A stretch of DNA of 43,837 nucleotides from Schlegelella_A sp036272325 (GTDB lineage Bacteria; Pseudomonadota; Gammaproteobacteria; Burkholderiales; Burkholderiaceae_C), in the NCBI GenBank assembly GCA_036272325.1, contig DATAYY010000006.1:1-43837 (forward strand), read 5' to 3'. Positions within the stretch are counted from its first letter, which is position 1. Each line of letters opens with the position of its first letter. The position numbers and the translations under genes are program-made. Shown here in pieces: positions 23,956 through 32,089 of the stretch. The notes under the pieces were generated by a model. The model searched no databases. It was given only the letters and a program-made list of their open reading frames with translations, and was not told the DNA's origin.

Positions 23956-24770
23956 CAGCGCTTCCACGGCGCGCGGCCCGACTGCCAGAGCTCTTCGAGA
24001 AGGTTGCGCTCGCGCAGCGTGTCCATCGGCTGCCAGAAGCCGGTGTGGACGTAGGCCATCAGCTCGCCGTCCTTCGCCAGGCCGGCGAGCGGCTCCGATT
24101 CCCAGCTCGTCGCATCGCCGGCGATGCGGTCGATCACCTGCGGCGACAAGACGAAAAAGCCCCCGTTGATGAGGCCGCCGTCGCCGCGCGGCTTCTCGAT
24201 GAAGCCGGCGACACGGTCGCCGTCGAGCTTGAGCGCGCCGTAGCGCCCGGGCGGCTGCACCGCCGTCACGGTCGCCTGCTTGCCGTGCCCGCGGTGAAAC
24301 GCCAGCGCCGCGGCGACGTCGATGTCGGCAACGCCGTCGCCGTAGGTGAAGCAGAAGCACTCCTCGTCGGCGACGTAATCGCGGACGCGCCGCAGGCGGC
24401 CGCCGGTCATCGAGTCCTCACCGGTGTCGACCAGCGTGACACGCCACGGCTCGGCGTTCTTCTGGTGCACCTCCATCCGGTTGTTCGCCATGTCGAAGGT
24501 GACGTCGGACATGTGCAGAAAGTAGTTGGCGAAGTACTCCTTGATCACGTAGCCCTTGTAGCCGCAGCAGATCACGAAGTCGTTGACGCCGCCGGCCGAG
24601 TAGATCTTGAGGATGTGCCAGAGGATCGGCCGGCCGCCGATCTCGATCATCGGCTTCGGCTTGAGGTTGGTCTCCTCGGCGAGCCGGCTGCCGTAGCCGC
24701 CGGCGAGGATGACGGCCTTGACCGGCCGGCGCCGTGCCGCTCCCTGGCCGTTGGGGTCTGTCCTGCTCAT
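23952..24770 (-). CDS. rfbF: glucose-1-phosphate cytidylyltransferase
   Basis: 272 residues of the nucleotidyltransferase family. Signature VKAVILAGGYGSRLAEET with KPKPMIEIGGRPILWHILK, then CCGYKGYVIKEYF, CFTYGDGVADIDV (metal-site Asp), INGGFFVLSPQVIDR and GFWQPMDTLRE, all typical of RfbF. It makes CDP-glucose from CTP and glucose-1-phosphate, the first committed step of the pathway. The first 16 residues (up to ARRRP) extend beyond the family; the start ATG at 24770 lies 4 nt after the glycosyltransferase stop. Confidence 0.96.
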   Translation of the reverse strand: MSRTDPNGQGAARRRPVKAVILAGGYGSRLAEETNLKPKPMIEIGGRPILWHILKIYSAGGVNDFVICCGYKGYVIKEYFANYFLHMSDVTFDMANNRMEVHQKNAEPWRVTLVDTGEDSMTGGRLRRVRDYVADEECFCFTYGDGVADIDVAAALAFHRGHGKQATVTAVQPPGRYGALKLDGDRVAGFIEKPRGDGGLINGGFFVLSPQVIDRIAGDATSWESEPLAGLAKDGELMAYVHTGFWQPMDTLRERNLLEELWQSGRAPWKRW

Positions 24771-24774
24771 CGTC

Positions 24775-25893
24775 TCATTGTCGTCCAGCGACGCCGCCGC
24801 GGCCGAGGATGCGGTCGACCTCGGCGACGACGCGCGCCGAGCCCATCGTCAGCAGGCAGACGCTGACGCTGTCGTTGCGGTCGTGGCAACCGGCGCGGTT
24901 GCAAGGCACGCACGGCGGCGTTCCCTGCAGGACGACCACCTTGCCGACACGCTGCACGAGCGCGTGCGAGACGTACGGCACGTCGAGCGTCTCGTTCGCC
25001 GGCCACGGGCCGAAGTAGCGCGGATCGATCGGCCCGTAGAGCGCGATGACCGGAACGTCGCACGCCGCCGCGAGGTGGGTGATCGACGTGTCGCCGCCGA
25101 TGTAGACGGCGGCGCCCTCGATCAGCGCCGCCATCTGCGGCAGGTCGAGCGTGCCGGCGGCGTCGACCACCCGGTCGGCGGCGAGCCCGATCCGCACCGC
25201 ATCGACGACGGAGCGGTCGAGCGCCGAGGTCGCACCGGTCAGCACGACCTGCAGCTCGCGCGCGAGCAAGGCCTCGATGAGCTCGCGCCAGTGGGCGATC
25301 GGCCACTGCTTGTACGCGACCGCGGCCGGTGCCTGCAGCACGGCGTACGGCGGCCTGAGGCGCGCGGCGAGCTCGGCCGGCAGCGCGTGCGGCGGCGGCG
25401 CGACCAGCGCCGCGCCGCGCGGCTCGATCCAAGGCGCGAGCAGGCGAAGCTTCTCGATCACCGAGTGCGACTGGCTGTCGTTCATTCGCACGCGGTGCTC
25501 GAGCAGCGCCCGCTTCCACCACGACTTCGCCTCGTCGGTGACCTGCCCCGCGCGGCGCTTCGCGGCAGCGAAACCGTACAGGTGGGCGCGGTCGGAATAC
25601 TGGGCGATCAGTGCCAGGTCGTAGCGCCGCCAGAGGCGGCGGATGAGCGGCAGCGACGCCAGCCAGCCGCTGCCGGCGGGGACTTCGATCAGCGTGCCGA
25701 CGTCGGGGTTGCCGCGCAGCATGCCGAGCGTGCCGCCGAAGCCGAGGACATCGATCGTCGCCTCCGGCCAGCGCGTCCTGGCGGCGCGGATCAGCGGCGT
25801 CGTCAACAGCACGTCGCCGAGCTGGCGCGTGCAGACGACGAGGATGCGGCCGAACCGGTCGTCGGCGCGGAGTCCCTGGCCGCCGGTGCTCAC
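24775..25893 (-). CDS. family 9 glycosyltransferase (heptosyltransferase-like)
   Basis: 372 residues. N-terminal ILVVCTRQLGDVLLTTPLIR is the heptosyltransferase start motif (R-x-x-x-GD-hh-h-T-P). The donor half has QAPAAVAYKQWPIAHWRELI, YIGGDTSITHLAAACDVPVI and ALYGPIDPRYFGPW. A cysteine cluster CVPCNRAGCHD near the end is seen in many GT9 proteins. The family adds ADP-heptose to LPS inner core. The GTG start overlaps the RNase G stop (GTGA); the frame is open upstream only as a shadow of rng. It is the first envelope gene after the housekeeping block. Confidence 0.9.
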   Translation of the reverse strand: MSTGGQGLRADDRFGRILVVCTRQLGDVLLTTPLIRAARTRWPEATIDVLGFGGTLGMLRGNPDVGTLIEVPAGSGWLASLPLIRRLWRRYDLALIAQYSDRAHLYGFAAAKRRAGQVTDEAKSWWKRALLEHRVRMNDSQSHSVIEKLRLLAPWIEPRGAALVAPPPHALPAELAARLRPPYAVLQAPAAVAYKQWPIAHWRELIEALLARELQVVLTGATSALDRSVVDAVRIGLAADRVVDAAGTLDLPQMAALIEGAAVYIGGDTSITHLAAACDVPVIALYGPIDPRYFGPWPANETLDVPYVSHALVQRVGKVVVLQGTPPCVPCNRAGCHDRNDSVSVCLLTMGSARVVAEVDRILGRGGVAGRQ

Positions 25894-27401
25894 AGCAGGA
25901 CGATGTCGTACTGCTCGGGCGACGGGAACGGCTCGGCGCGGAGCGAGATCGGCTTGCCGATGAAGTCGGAGAGGCCGGCCAGGTTCTGGCTCTCCTCGTC
26001 GAGCAGCATCTCGACGACCGCGGCCGAGGCGATGACGCGGAACTCCTTCGGGTTGAACTGGCGCGCCTCGCGCAGGATCTCCCGCAGGATGTCGTGGCAG
26101 ACGCTGCGGGGGGTCTTCACTTCGCCGCGGCCCTGGCAGGTCGGGCACGGCTCGCACAGCAGGTGGGCGAGCGACTCGCGGGTGCGCTTCCTCGTCATCT
26201 CGACCAGGCCGAGCTGGGTGAAGCCGCTGACGGTGATCCGCGTGCGGTCGCGCGCGAGCTGCTTCTTCAGCTCGGCGAGCACCGCCGCCTGGTGCTCCTC
26301 GCGCGCCATGTCGATGAAGTCGATGATGATGATGCCGCCGAGGTTCCTGAGCCGCAGCTGCCGCGCGATCGCCTGCGCCGCCTCGAGGTTGGTCTTGAAG
26401 ACGGTGTCGTCGAAGTTGCGCGCGCCGACGAAGCCGCCGGTGTTGACGTCGACCGTCGTCAGCGCCTCGGTCTGGTCGATGATGAGATAGCCGCCGGACT
26501 TCAGCTCGACACGCTTGCGAAGCGCTTTCTCGATCTCGTCGTCGACGTTGAAGAGGTCGAAGATCGGCCGCTCACCGACGTAGTGCTGGAGCTTGTCGAC
26601 TGCGCCCGGGGTGTATTCGCGACCGAACGCGGTCAGCCGCTCGAACTGCATCCGCGAGTCGATCCGGATCGTCTGCGTGCGTTCGTCGGCGAGATCGCGC
26701 AGGACCCGCTCGGCGAGGCCCAGGTCCTGGTGCAGCAGCGTTCCCGGCGGCGACTTGAAGGCGCGCTCCTTGACGCGCGCCCACGTCGTTCGCAGGTAGG
26801 CAATGTCGTCGCCGAGCTCGCCGTCACTCGCTTCGGCGGCGTTGGTGCGCAGGATGAAGCCGCCCTTGTCGCCGAGCGGCTCGCCGGCGGCGATGCGCCC
26901 GGCGAGGTCGGCCTGCACGAGCTCGGTGACGCGGGCGCGCAGCTGCTCGCGCAGCTCGGGCGAGCCGATCTTCTGCGAAATGCCGATGTGGTCGTCCTGC
27001 GGCAGGAAGACGAGCAGCCGCCCGGCGATCGAGATCTGGGTCGAGAGGCGCGCCCCCTTGGTGCCGATCGGATCCTTGATCACCTGCGCCGTCAGCGTCT
27101 GGCCCTCGAAGACGATGCGCTCGATCGGCGGCGGCGGCACGGCGCCCGGCGAATGGTCGCCGCGCGGCGTGCCGCCGTTGACGAAGACGTCGGCGATGTG
27201 GAGGAACGCGGCGCGCTCGAGGCCGATCTCGACGAACGCCGACTGCATTCCTGGCAGGACGCGCGCGACCTTGCCGATGTAGATGTTGCCGACCCGGCCG
27301 CGCTCGAGCTCGCGCTCGAGATGAAGCTCCTGCACCGCGCCGTTCTCGATGACGGCAACGCGCGTTTCCTGCGGCGACCAGTTGATGAGGATGTCTTGCA
27401 T
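25890..27401 (-). CDS. rng: ribonuclease G
   Basis: 503 residues of the RNase E/G family. N-terminal S1-like region (MQDILINWSPQETRVAVIE, GNIYIGKVARVLPGMQSAFV), 5'-sensor and DNase I-like catalytic core with DVNTGGFVGARNFDDTVFKT and GGIIIIDFIDMAREEH (magnesium-binding Asp residues), and the zinc-link CEPCPTCQGRG. It matures the 5' end of 16S rRNA and degrades mRNA. ATG at 27401 is used; a GTG at 27413 adds four codons. Gene order rlmH-maf-rng is the normal betaproteobacterial one; the GT9 gene that follows with 4-nt overlap is not. Confidence 0.96.
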   Translation of the reverse strand: MQDILINWSPQETRVAVIENGAVQELHLERELERGRVGNIYIGKVARVLPGMQSAFVEIGLERAAFLHIADVFVNGGTPRGDHSPGAVPPPPIERIVFEGQTLTAQVIKDPIGTKGARLSTQISIAGRLLVFLPQDDHIGISQKIGSPELREQLRARVTELVQADLAGRIAAGEPLGDKGGFILRTNAAEASDGELGDDIAYLRTTWARVKERAFKSPPGTLLHQDLGLAERVLRDLADERTQTIRIDSRMQFERLTAFGREYTPGAVDKLQHYVGERPIFDLFNVDDEIEKALRKRVELKSGGYLIIDQTEALTTVDVNTGGFVGARNFDDTVFKTNLEAAQAIARQLRLRNLGGIIIIDFIDMAREEHQAAVLAELKKQLARDRTRITVSGFTQLGLVEMTRKRTRESLAHLLCEPCPTCQGRGEVKTPRSVCHDILREILREARQFNPKEFRVIASAAVVEMLLDEESQNLAGLSDFIGKPISLRAEPFPSPEQYDIVLL

Positions 27402-27425
27402 CGCGTCCGGCACGCCGGAAATCGG

Positions 27426-28124
27426 TCAGGGCGCGACCGCGACGCCCGCCCAGTCGAGAAGGACGGCCGTCTCGTGCAGCGGCAATCCCATGATACCGGT
27501 GTAGCTGCCGTCGATCCGCGCGATCCAGCTCGCCGCCGCGCTCTGGATCGCGTACGCGCCGGCCTTGCCGAACGGCTCGCCGCTCGCGACATAGCGCGCG
27601 ATGCGTTCGGCGGCGACATCGACGAAGCGCACGTGCGAAACGCTGACCGCCAGGCGCGTGCGGCCGCGGGCGGCGACCGCGACTGCGGTCAGGACGCGGT
27701 GCGTGCGGCCGGCGAGCAGCGCCAGCGTGCGCGCGGCGTCGTCGGCGTCCGCGGGCTTGCCGAGAATTCGCGCGCCGAGCGCGACCGCGGTGTCGGCGCA
27801 GAGGATCGGCGCCGGCGCGAGATCGCGTGCCTCGCGCCGTGCGATGGCGGCACGCAGCTTGGCGCGCGTGACCCGCTCGACGTAGCGCGCCGGCAGCTCG
27901 CCCGAACGAGTCGCCTCGAGCGCCTCTGCGTCCTCGTCGGCGCCGGCGACGAGCAACTCGTGGCGGACGCCGATCTGCGCCAGCAGCTGGCGCCGGCGCG
28001 GGCTCTGCGACGCCAGATAGACGAAGCTCGGGTCGAAGCGAGCGCGACGCCCGCCAGGGCGCCCCACGGCCGTCGCCGGCCCCTCGGGGGGCAGCGACCG
28101 AAGGGAGGCGCCAACGGGCCTCAT
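27426..28124 (-). CDS. maf: Maf family nucleotide pyrophosphatase
   Basis: 232 residues as drawn. The family starts at FVYLASQSPRRRQLLAQIGV; catalytic-site stretches are ILCADTAVALGARILGKPAD and GAYAIQSAAASWIARIDGSY, with GLPLHET near the end. Maf proteins hydrolyse dTTP/UTP or modified nucleotides. The first ~32 residues (up to RARFDPS) have no counterpart in the family and are encoded partly by a GC-rich palindromic element; a GTG at 28067 would give a 213-residue protein and is a real alternative. ATG at 28124 lies 2 nt after the rlmH stop. Confidence 0.92.
   Translation of the reverse strand: MRPVGASLRSLPPEGPATAVGRPGGRRARFDPSFVYLASQSPRRRQLLAQIGVRHELLVAGADEDAEALEATRSGELPARYVERVTRAKLRAAIARREARDLAPAPILCADTAVALGARILGKPADADDAARTLALLAGRTHRVLTAVAVAARGRTRLAVSVSHVRFVDVAAERIARYVASGEPFGKAGAYAIQSAAASWIARIDGSYTGIMGLPLHETAVLLDWAGVAVAP
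28078..28110. repeat. GC-rich palindromic element
   Basis: The stretch contains CCCCTCGGGGGG, a self-complementary core, followed by CAGCGACCGAAGGGAGG. Elements of this form (CCCC...GGGGGCAGCGA...) are scattered between genes in Burkholderiales. Here it falls in the space between rlmH and the conserved part of maf. Dispersal in this genome cannot be checked from one window. Confidence 0.4.
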
Positions 28125-28126
28125 CT

Positions 28127-28594
28127 CTACTCGCGATGGTAGGGATGGCCGGCGTGGATCGACCACGCGCGATAGAGCGCCTCGGCGACGACGACGCGAA
28201 CGAGCGCGTGCGGCAACGTCAGGTCCGAGAGGCGCAGCGTCTCGTCACAGCGCGACTTCAGCGCCGCGTCGAGCCCGTCGGGGCCGCCGACGAGAAGCGC
28301 GGCGTCGCGACCTTCGCCCTGCCATGCTGCGATCCGTGCGGCGAGCTCGGCCGAGGTGACGCGGCCGCCGCGCTCGTCGAGACCGATGCGGCGGGCGCCA
28401 CGCGGGACTGCCGCCTCGATTCGCACCGCTTCGGCCGCCATCAGTTGCGCGGCGGTCCTGCTGCCGCGCGGCTCGGCCTTGACCGCCTTCAGCTCGAGGC
28501 GCAACTCGGGCGGCATCCGCTTCGCGTAGTCGGCAAACGCATCGTCGGCCCACGCCGGCATGCGCAGGCCGACGGCGATGAGGACGATCCTCAT
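28127..28594 (-). CDS. rlmH: 23S rRNA pseudouridine1915 N3-methyltransferase RlmH
   Basis: 155 residues, the full family length. SPOUT-fold features: MRIVLIAVGLRMPAWADDAF, GLDERGGRVTSAELA, the glycine knot ALLVGGPDGLDAALKS, and the C-terminal HALVRVVVAEALYRAWSIHA with HPYHRE, which closes the SAM site. It methylates pseudouridine 1915 in helix 69 of 23S rRNA. It lies between rsfS and maf as in related genomes. Confidence 0.97.
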   Translation of the reverse strand: MRIVLIAVGLRMPAWADDAFADYAKRMPPELRLELKAVKAEPRGSRTAAQLMAAEAVRIEAAVPRGARRIGLDERGGRVTSAELAARIAAWQGEGRDAALLVGGPDGLDAALKSRCDETLRLSDLTLPHALVRVVVAEALYRAWSIHAGHPYHRE

Positions 28595-28649
28595 GCGACG
28601 CGCCGCACCGGCCGCGCCGCACCGGTCAATGGCGACGCGCGAGCCGCGC

Positions 28650-29231
28650 TCAGCGTCGCGCGCCCGCTGTCCCGGCGCCCGGGCGGCGGCCCGCGGGACG
28701 CGCGGCCTTGGCCGCCTTCTTCGCGCCGGCCTTCTTCGCCGGCGCGCCCTTCGTTGCCGTCTTCGCCGCCGACTTGACGCCGGTCGTGCGAACGACGCGA
28801 CGCACCGGTGCCGCCTTGGCGCGCCGTGCCGGCGCGCGATGGTCGTCTGCGGCCGGAGCCGATGCCTTCACCAGCCGCGGCGGCGAAGCGCCGAGCTTGA
28901 CGCGCACGGGCTTGTCACCCCAGAGCTCCTCGAGGTGGTAGTACTCGCGGATCGCCGGCTGCATGACGTGGACGACGGCGGCGCCGCAGTCGACGATGAT
29001 CCATTCGCCGTTGTCCTCGCCTTCGGTGCGCGGTGACGGCGCACCGGCCGATTTCACCGCATCGCGAACACTCGCTGCCAGCGACCTCGTCTGCCGGTTG
29101 CTCGTTCCGGACGCGACGATCACGCGTTCGAAGAGCGGAGACAGATGCTCGGTGTTGAAGACCACGATGTTCTGGGCCTTGACGTCTTCCAGACCATCGA
29201 CGATGACGCGCTGCAGCTTGCGAATGTCCAT
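28650..29231 (-). CDS. rsfS: ribosomal silencing factor RsfS with Lys/Ala-rich tail
   Basis: 193 residues. Residues 1 to ~118 are a complete RsfS (family length about 105-130): LVDVKAQNIVVF-type core here as LEDVKAQNIVVFNTEHLS, TSNRQTRSLAASV, EWIIVDCGAAVVHVMQP and REYYHLEELWGD. It binds uL14 and blocks subunit joining when cells starve. The remaining ~75 residues are a basic low-complexity tail with AKTATKGAPAKKAGAKKAAK, like histone H1 or AlgP tails. ATG at 29231 follows the nadD stop by 32 nt, with GGAG upstream. The tail may add RNA or DNA binding. Confidence 0.93.
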   Translation of the reverse strand: MDIRKLQRVIVDGLEDVKAQNIVVFNTEHLSPLFERVIVASGTSNRQTRSLAASVRDAVKSAGAPSPRTEGEDNGEWIIVDCGAAVVHVMQPAIREYYHLEELWGDKPVRVKLGASPPRLVKASAPAADDHRAPARRAKAAPVRRVVRTTGVKSAAKTATKGAPAKKAGAKKAAKAARPAGRRPGAGTAGARR

Positions 29232-29263
29232 CGATCTCCTTGAAGGTGCCCGGGACAGGGCGA

Positions 29264-29842
29264 TCAGCGGTAGAGCTGGCGGCGCTCAATATAGCTCGCG
29301 ACCGCCGGCGGAACGAGATTGGCAATCGACTCGCCCGCGGCGACCCGGCGGCGCACTTCGGTCGACGAGATGTCCATCATCGGCAGACTCACCATCTGGT
29401 GCGGCACCGCGGCGATCTGCGGGTTGTCCGGATTGGCGGCGTCGGGCCGGTTGGCGATCGCCAGCGTCACCCGCGCGACGAGCTCGCGCCAGTCGCGCCA
29501 GGTGTGCAGCGTCGCGTACTGGTCCTGGCCGAGGATCAGCACCCATTCGTTGCCGGGCTCGGCAGCGGCGAGCTCGCGCACGGTATCGAGCGTGTAGCTG
29601 AGGCCGCGCCGGCGCAGCTCGGTGCGGTCGAGGACGAAGCGCGGCTCGCCTTCGATTGCGAGCCGGACCATCGCTTCGCGGTCGGCTGCGGCGCTGAGCT
29701 GTCTCGCCTTCTGCGACGGCTGGCCGACCGGGATCCAGCGAACCTCGTCGAGCCGCAGCTCGGCGAGGGCGAGCGTGGCGAGCGCGACGTGTGCGTTGTG
29801 CACCGGATCGAAGCTGCCGCCGAAGAGGCCGACGCGTTTCAT
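29264..29842 (-). CDS. nadD: nicotinate-nucleotide adenylyltransferase
   Basis: 192 residues of the nucleotidyltransferase alpha/beta phosphodiesterase family. N-terminal RVGLFGGSFDPVHNAHVALA has HNAH in place of the more usual HNGH, a variation seen in some NadD proteins. Other features are WIPVGQPSQK, LILGQDQYATLHTWRDW and the C-terminal ISSTEVRRRV that contacts ATP phosphates. It forms nicotinate adenine dinucleotide in NAD synthesis. The start overlaps the hemF stop (ATGA). Confidence 0.96.
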   Translation of the reverse strand: MKRVGLFGGSFDPVHNAHVALATLALAELRLDEVRWIPVGQPSQKARQLSAAADREAMVRLAIEGEPRFVLDRTELRRRGLSYTLDTVRELAAAEPGNEWVLILGQDQYATLHTWRDWRELVARVTLAIANRPDAANPDNPQIAAVPHQMVSLPMMDISSTEVRRRVAAGESIANLVPPAVASYIERRQLYR

Positions 29843-30789
29843 CGTTGCGCCGCCGCGCCTGGGCTCGTCGGCGGCGCGTCGCCGGCCCAGTCGCGCGGAC
29901 GGAGGAAGTCGCTGTAGAGGTGCGCCTCCGGCGTCCCCGCCGCGGGCTGCCAGTCGTAGCGCCAGGTGACGACTGGAGGCATCGACATCAGGATGCTCTC
30001 GACGCGGCCGCCCGACTGCAGCCCGAACAGCGTGCCGCGGTCGAACACCAGGTTGAACTCGACATAGCGGCCGCGCCGATAGCACTGGAAGTCGCGCTCG
30101 CGCTCGCCGTAGGGCAGTGTGCGGCGGCGCTGCACGATCGGCAGGTAGGCGGGAAGGAGCGCGTCGCCGACCGCGCGCATGAGCGCGAAGCCGTTCGCGA
30201 ACCCGCCTTCGGCGAAGTCGTCGAAGAAGATGCCACCGATGCCGCGCGGCTCGTTGCGGTGGCGGAGGAAGAAGTATTCGTCGCACCACGTCTTGAAGCG
30301 CGGGTACTTGTCGGTGCCGAACGGCGCCAGCGCGTCGCGCGCGGTGCGGTGGAAGTGGGTGGCGTCTTCCTCGAACCCGTAGTACGGCGTCAGATCGAAG
30401 CCGCCGCCGAACCAGACCACTGGATCCCGCCCCGCCGGCAGCGCGGCAAGCAGCCGCACGTTCATGTGCACCGTCGGCACGTACGGGTTGCGCGGATGAA
30501 AGACGAGCGAGACGCCGAGCGCCTCGAACGGCGCGCCGGCGAGGTCGGCGCGGTGTTGCGTCGCCGCCGCCGGCAACGCAGCGCCGCGAACGTGCGAGAA
30601 GCCGACGCCGCCGCGCTCGAGCAGCTGGCCGCCTTCGACCAGGCGCGAGATGCCGTCGCCGTCGAGCTTGCCGCCCGGCGTGCGCTGCCAGGCATCGGTG
30701 ATGAAGGCGTCGCCGCCCTCCTGCTCGAGCGCCGCGACGATGCCCGCCTGCAGGGCGAGCAGCCAGTCGCGAACGTCGCGCGTGTCCAT
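29839..30789 (-). CDS. hemF: oxygen-dependent coproporphyrinogen III oxidase
   Basis: 316 residues. Family blocks: GGDAFITDAWQRTPGGKLDG, VSLVFHPRNPYVPTVHMNVR, WFGGGFDLTPYYGFEEDATH, FKTWCDEYFFLRHRNEPRGI and YVEFNLVFDRGTLFGLQSGG; all are characteristic of aerobic HemF. It decarboxylates coproporphyrinogen III to protoporphyrinogen IX. The ATG at 30789 is chosen because upstream frame lacks homology; purD ends 7 nt before it. Confidence 0.97.
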   Translation of the reverse strand: MDTRDVRDWLLALQAGIVAALEQEGGDAFITDAWQRTPGGKLDGDGISRLVEGGQLLERGGVGFSHVRGAALPAAATQHRADLAGAPFEALGVSLVFHPRNPYVPTVHMNVRLLAALPAGRDPVVWFGGGFDLTPYYGFEEDATHFHRTARDALAPFGTDKYPRFKTWCDEYFFLRHRNEPRGIGGIFFDDFAEGGFANGFALMRAVGDALLPAYLPIVQRRRTLPYGERERDFQCYRRGRYVEFNLVFDRGTLFGLQSGGRVESILMSMPPVVTWRYDWQPAAGTPEAHLYSDFLRPRDWAGDAPPTSPGAAAQR

Positions 30790-30796
30790 GCCGTTG

Positions 30797-32089
30797 TCAG
30801 GGCCTGATCGCGCGCTGGCCGATGTCGCTGCGCCACTGTGCCCCGGCGAACGAGATCCGGCGCACCGTGTCGTAGGCACGCTGCTGCGCCTGGCGAGTCG
30901 AATCGCCGAGCGCGGTGACGCAGAGGATGCGGCCGCCCGAGGTGACGACGCTGCCGTCGCGCAGCACCGTGCCGGCGTGGAAGACCTTGACCTCGTCGCC
31001 GTCGGCGTCGTCGTGGGCGACGTCGGCGAGGCCGGTGATCAGATCGCCGCTGCGCGGTGCCGCCGGATAGCCACCCGCGGCCATGACGACGCCGAGCGCG
31101 ACCCGCCGATCCCACTGCAGCTCGACCTCGTCGAGCGATGGCGCGTCGTTCGCCGTCGCCGCGCGCAGGAGCAGCTCGAAGAGGTCGCTCTTCAGGCGCA
31201 TCAAGATCGGCTGCGCCTCAGGGTCACCGAGCCGGCAGTTGAATTCGACCGTGCGCGGATTGCCGTTCGCGTCGATCATCAGCCCGGCATAGAGAAAGCC
31301 GGTGAACGGCCTGCCCTCGGCGGCCATGCCGGCAATCGTCGGCAGGATGATCTCGTGCATGACGCGGGCGTGCACGTTCGGCGTCACCACGGGCGCCGGC
31401 GAGTACGCGCCCATGCCGCCGGTGTTGGCGCCCTGGTCGCCGTCGCCGATCCGCTTGTGGTCCTGGCTGCTCGCGAGCGGCACGACGCGACGGCCGTCGC
31501 AGACGACGATGAAGCTCGCCTCCTCGCCGGCGAGGAATTCCTCGATGACGACGCGGCCGCCCGCCGGCGCGCCGGCGCCGAGCATCGCCTCGACGGCGGC
31601 GTGCGCTTCATCACCCGTCGCCGCGACGACGACGCCCTTGCCGGCGGCGAGGCCGTCGGCCTTGACGACGATCGGCACTGCTGCGTCGTGGACATGGCGG
31701 TGCGCCGCCGCCGCGTCATCGAAAACGACATACGCCGCGGTCGGAATCGCATGCCGCTGCATGAACGCCTTGGCGAACGACTTCGAGCTCTCGAGCTCGG
31801 CCGCAGCGCGGGTCGGGCCGAAGATGGCGAGACCCCGAGCGCGGAAGATGTCGACCGCGCCGGCGGCGAGCGCCGATTCCGGACCGACGACGGTGAGGTC
31901 GATCCGCTCGTCGAGCGCGAACTCGGACAGGGCGTCGAGATCGGTGATGGCGACGTTCCGCAGCCGCGGCTCGACCGCTGTTCCCGCGTTGCCGGGGGCG
32001 ACGAAGACGCTCTGCACCCGTTCGCACTGCGCCAGCCGCCACGCCAGCGCATGCTCGCGCCCGCCGCCACCGATGACGAGCGCCTTCAA
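30797..32089 (-). CDS. purD: phosphoribosylamine-glycine ligase
   Basis: 430 residues, ATP-grasp enzyme of purine synthesis. Seen: MKALVIGGGGREHALAWRLA, FVAPGNAGTAVEPRLRNVAI, VVGPESALAAGAVDIFRARG, the ATP-grasp VVKADGLAAGKGVVVA, GGMGAYSPAPVV and TVEFNCRLGDPEAQPILMRL. Full length for the family. The start overlaps the yebC stop by 4 nt. Confidence 0.98.
   Translation of the reverse strand: MKALVIGGGGREHALAWRLAQCERVQSVFVAPGNAGTAVEPRLRNVAITDLDALSEFALDERIDLTVVGPESALAAGAVDIFRARGLAIFGPTRAAAELESSKSFAKAFMQRHAIPTAAYVVFDDAAAAHRHVHDAAVPIVVKADGLAAGKGVVVAATGDEAHAAVEAMLGAGAPAGGRVVIEEFLAGEEASFIVVCDGRRVVPLASSQDHKRIGDGDQGANTGGMGAYSPAPVVTPNVHARVMHEIILPTIAGMAAEGRPFTGFLYAGLMIDANGNPRTVEFNCRLGDPEAQPILMRLKSDLFELLLRAATANDAPSLDEVELQWDRRVALGVVMAAGGYPAAPRSGDLITGLADVAHDDADGDEVKVFHAGTVLRDGSVVTSGGRILCVTALGDSTRQAQQRAYDTVRRISFAGAQWRSDIGQRAIRP

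Noticed and set aside
23952..24770. Reading the sugar cluster as a 3,6-dideoxyhexose (abequose/tyvelose) pathway
   Set aside because: RfbF and RfbG are present but no RfbH-type dehydrase is in the operon, and a C-methyltransferase is.
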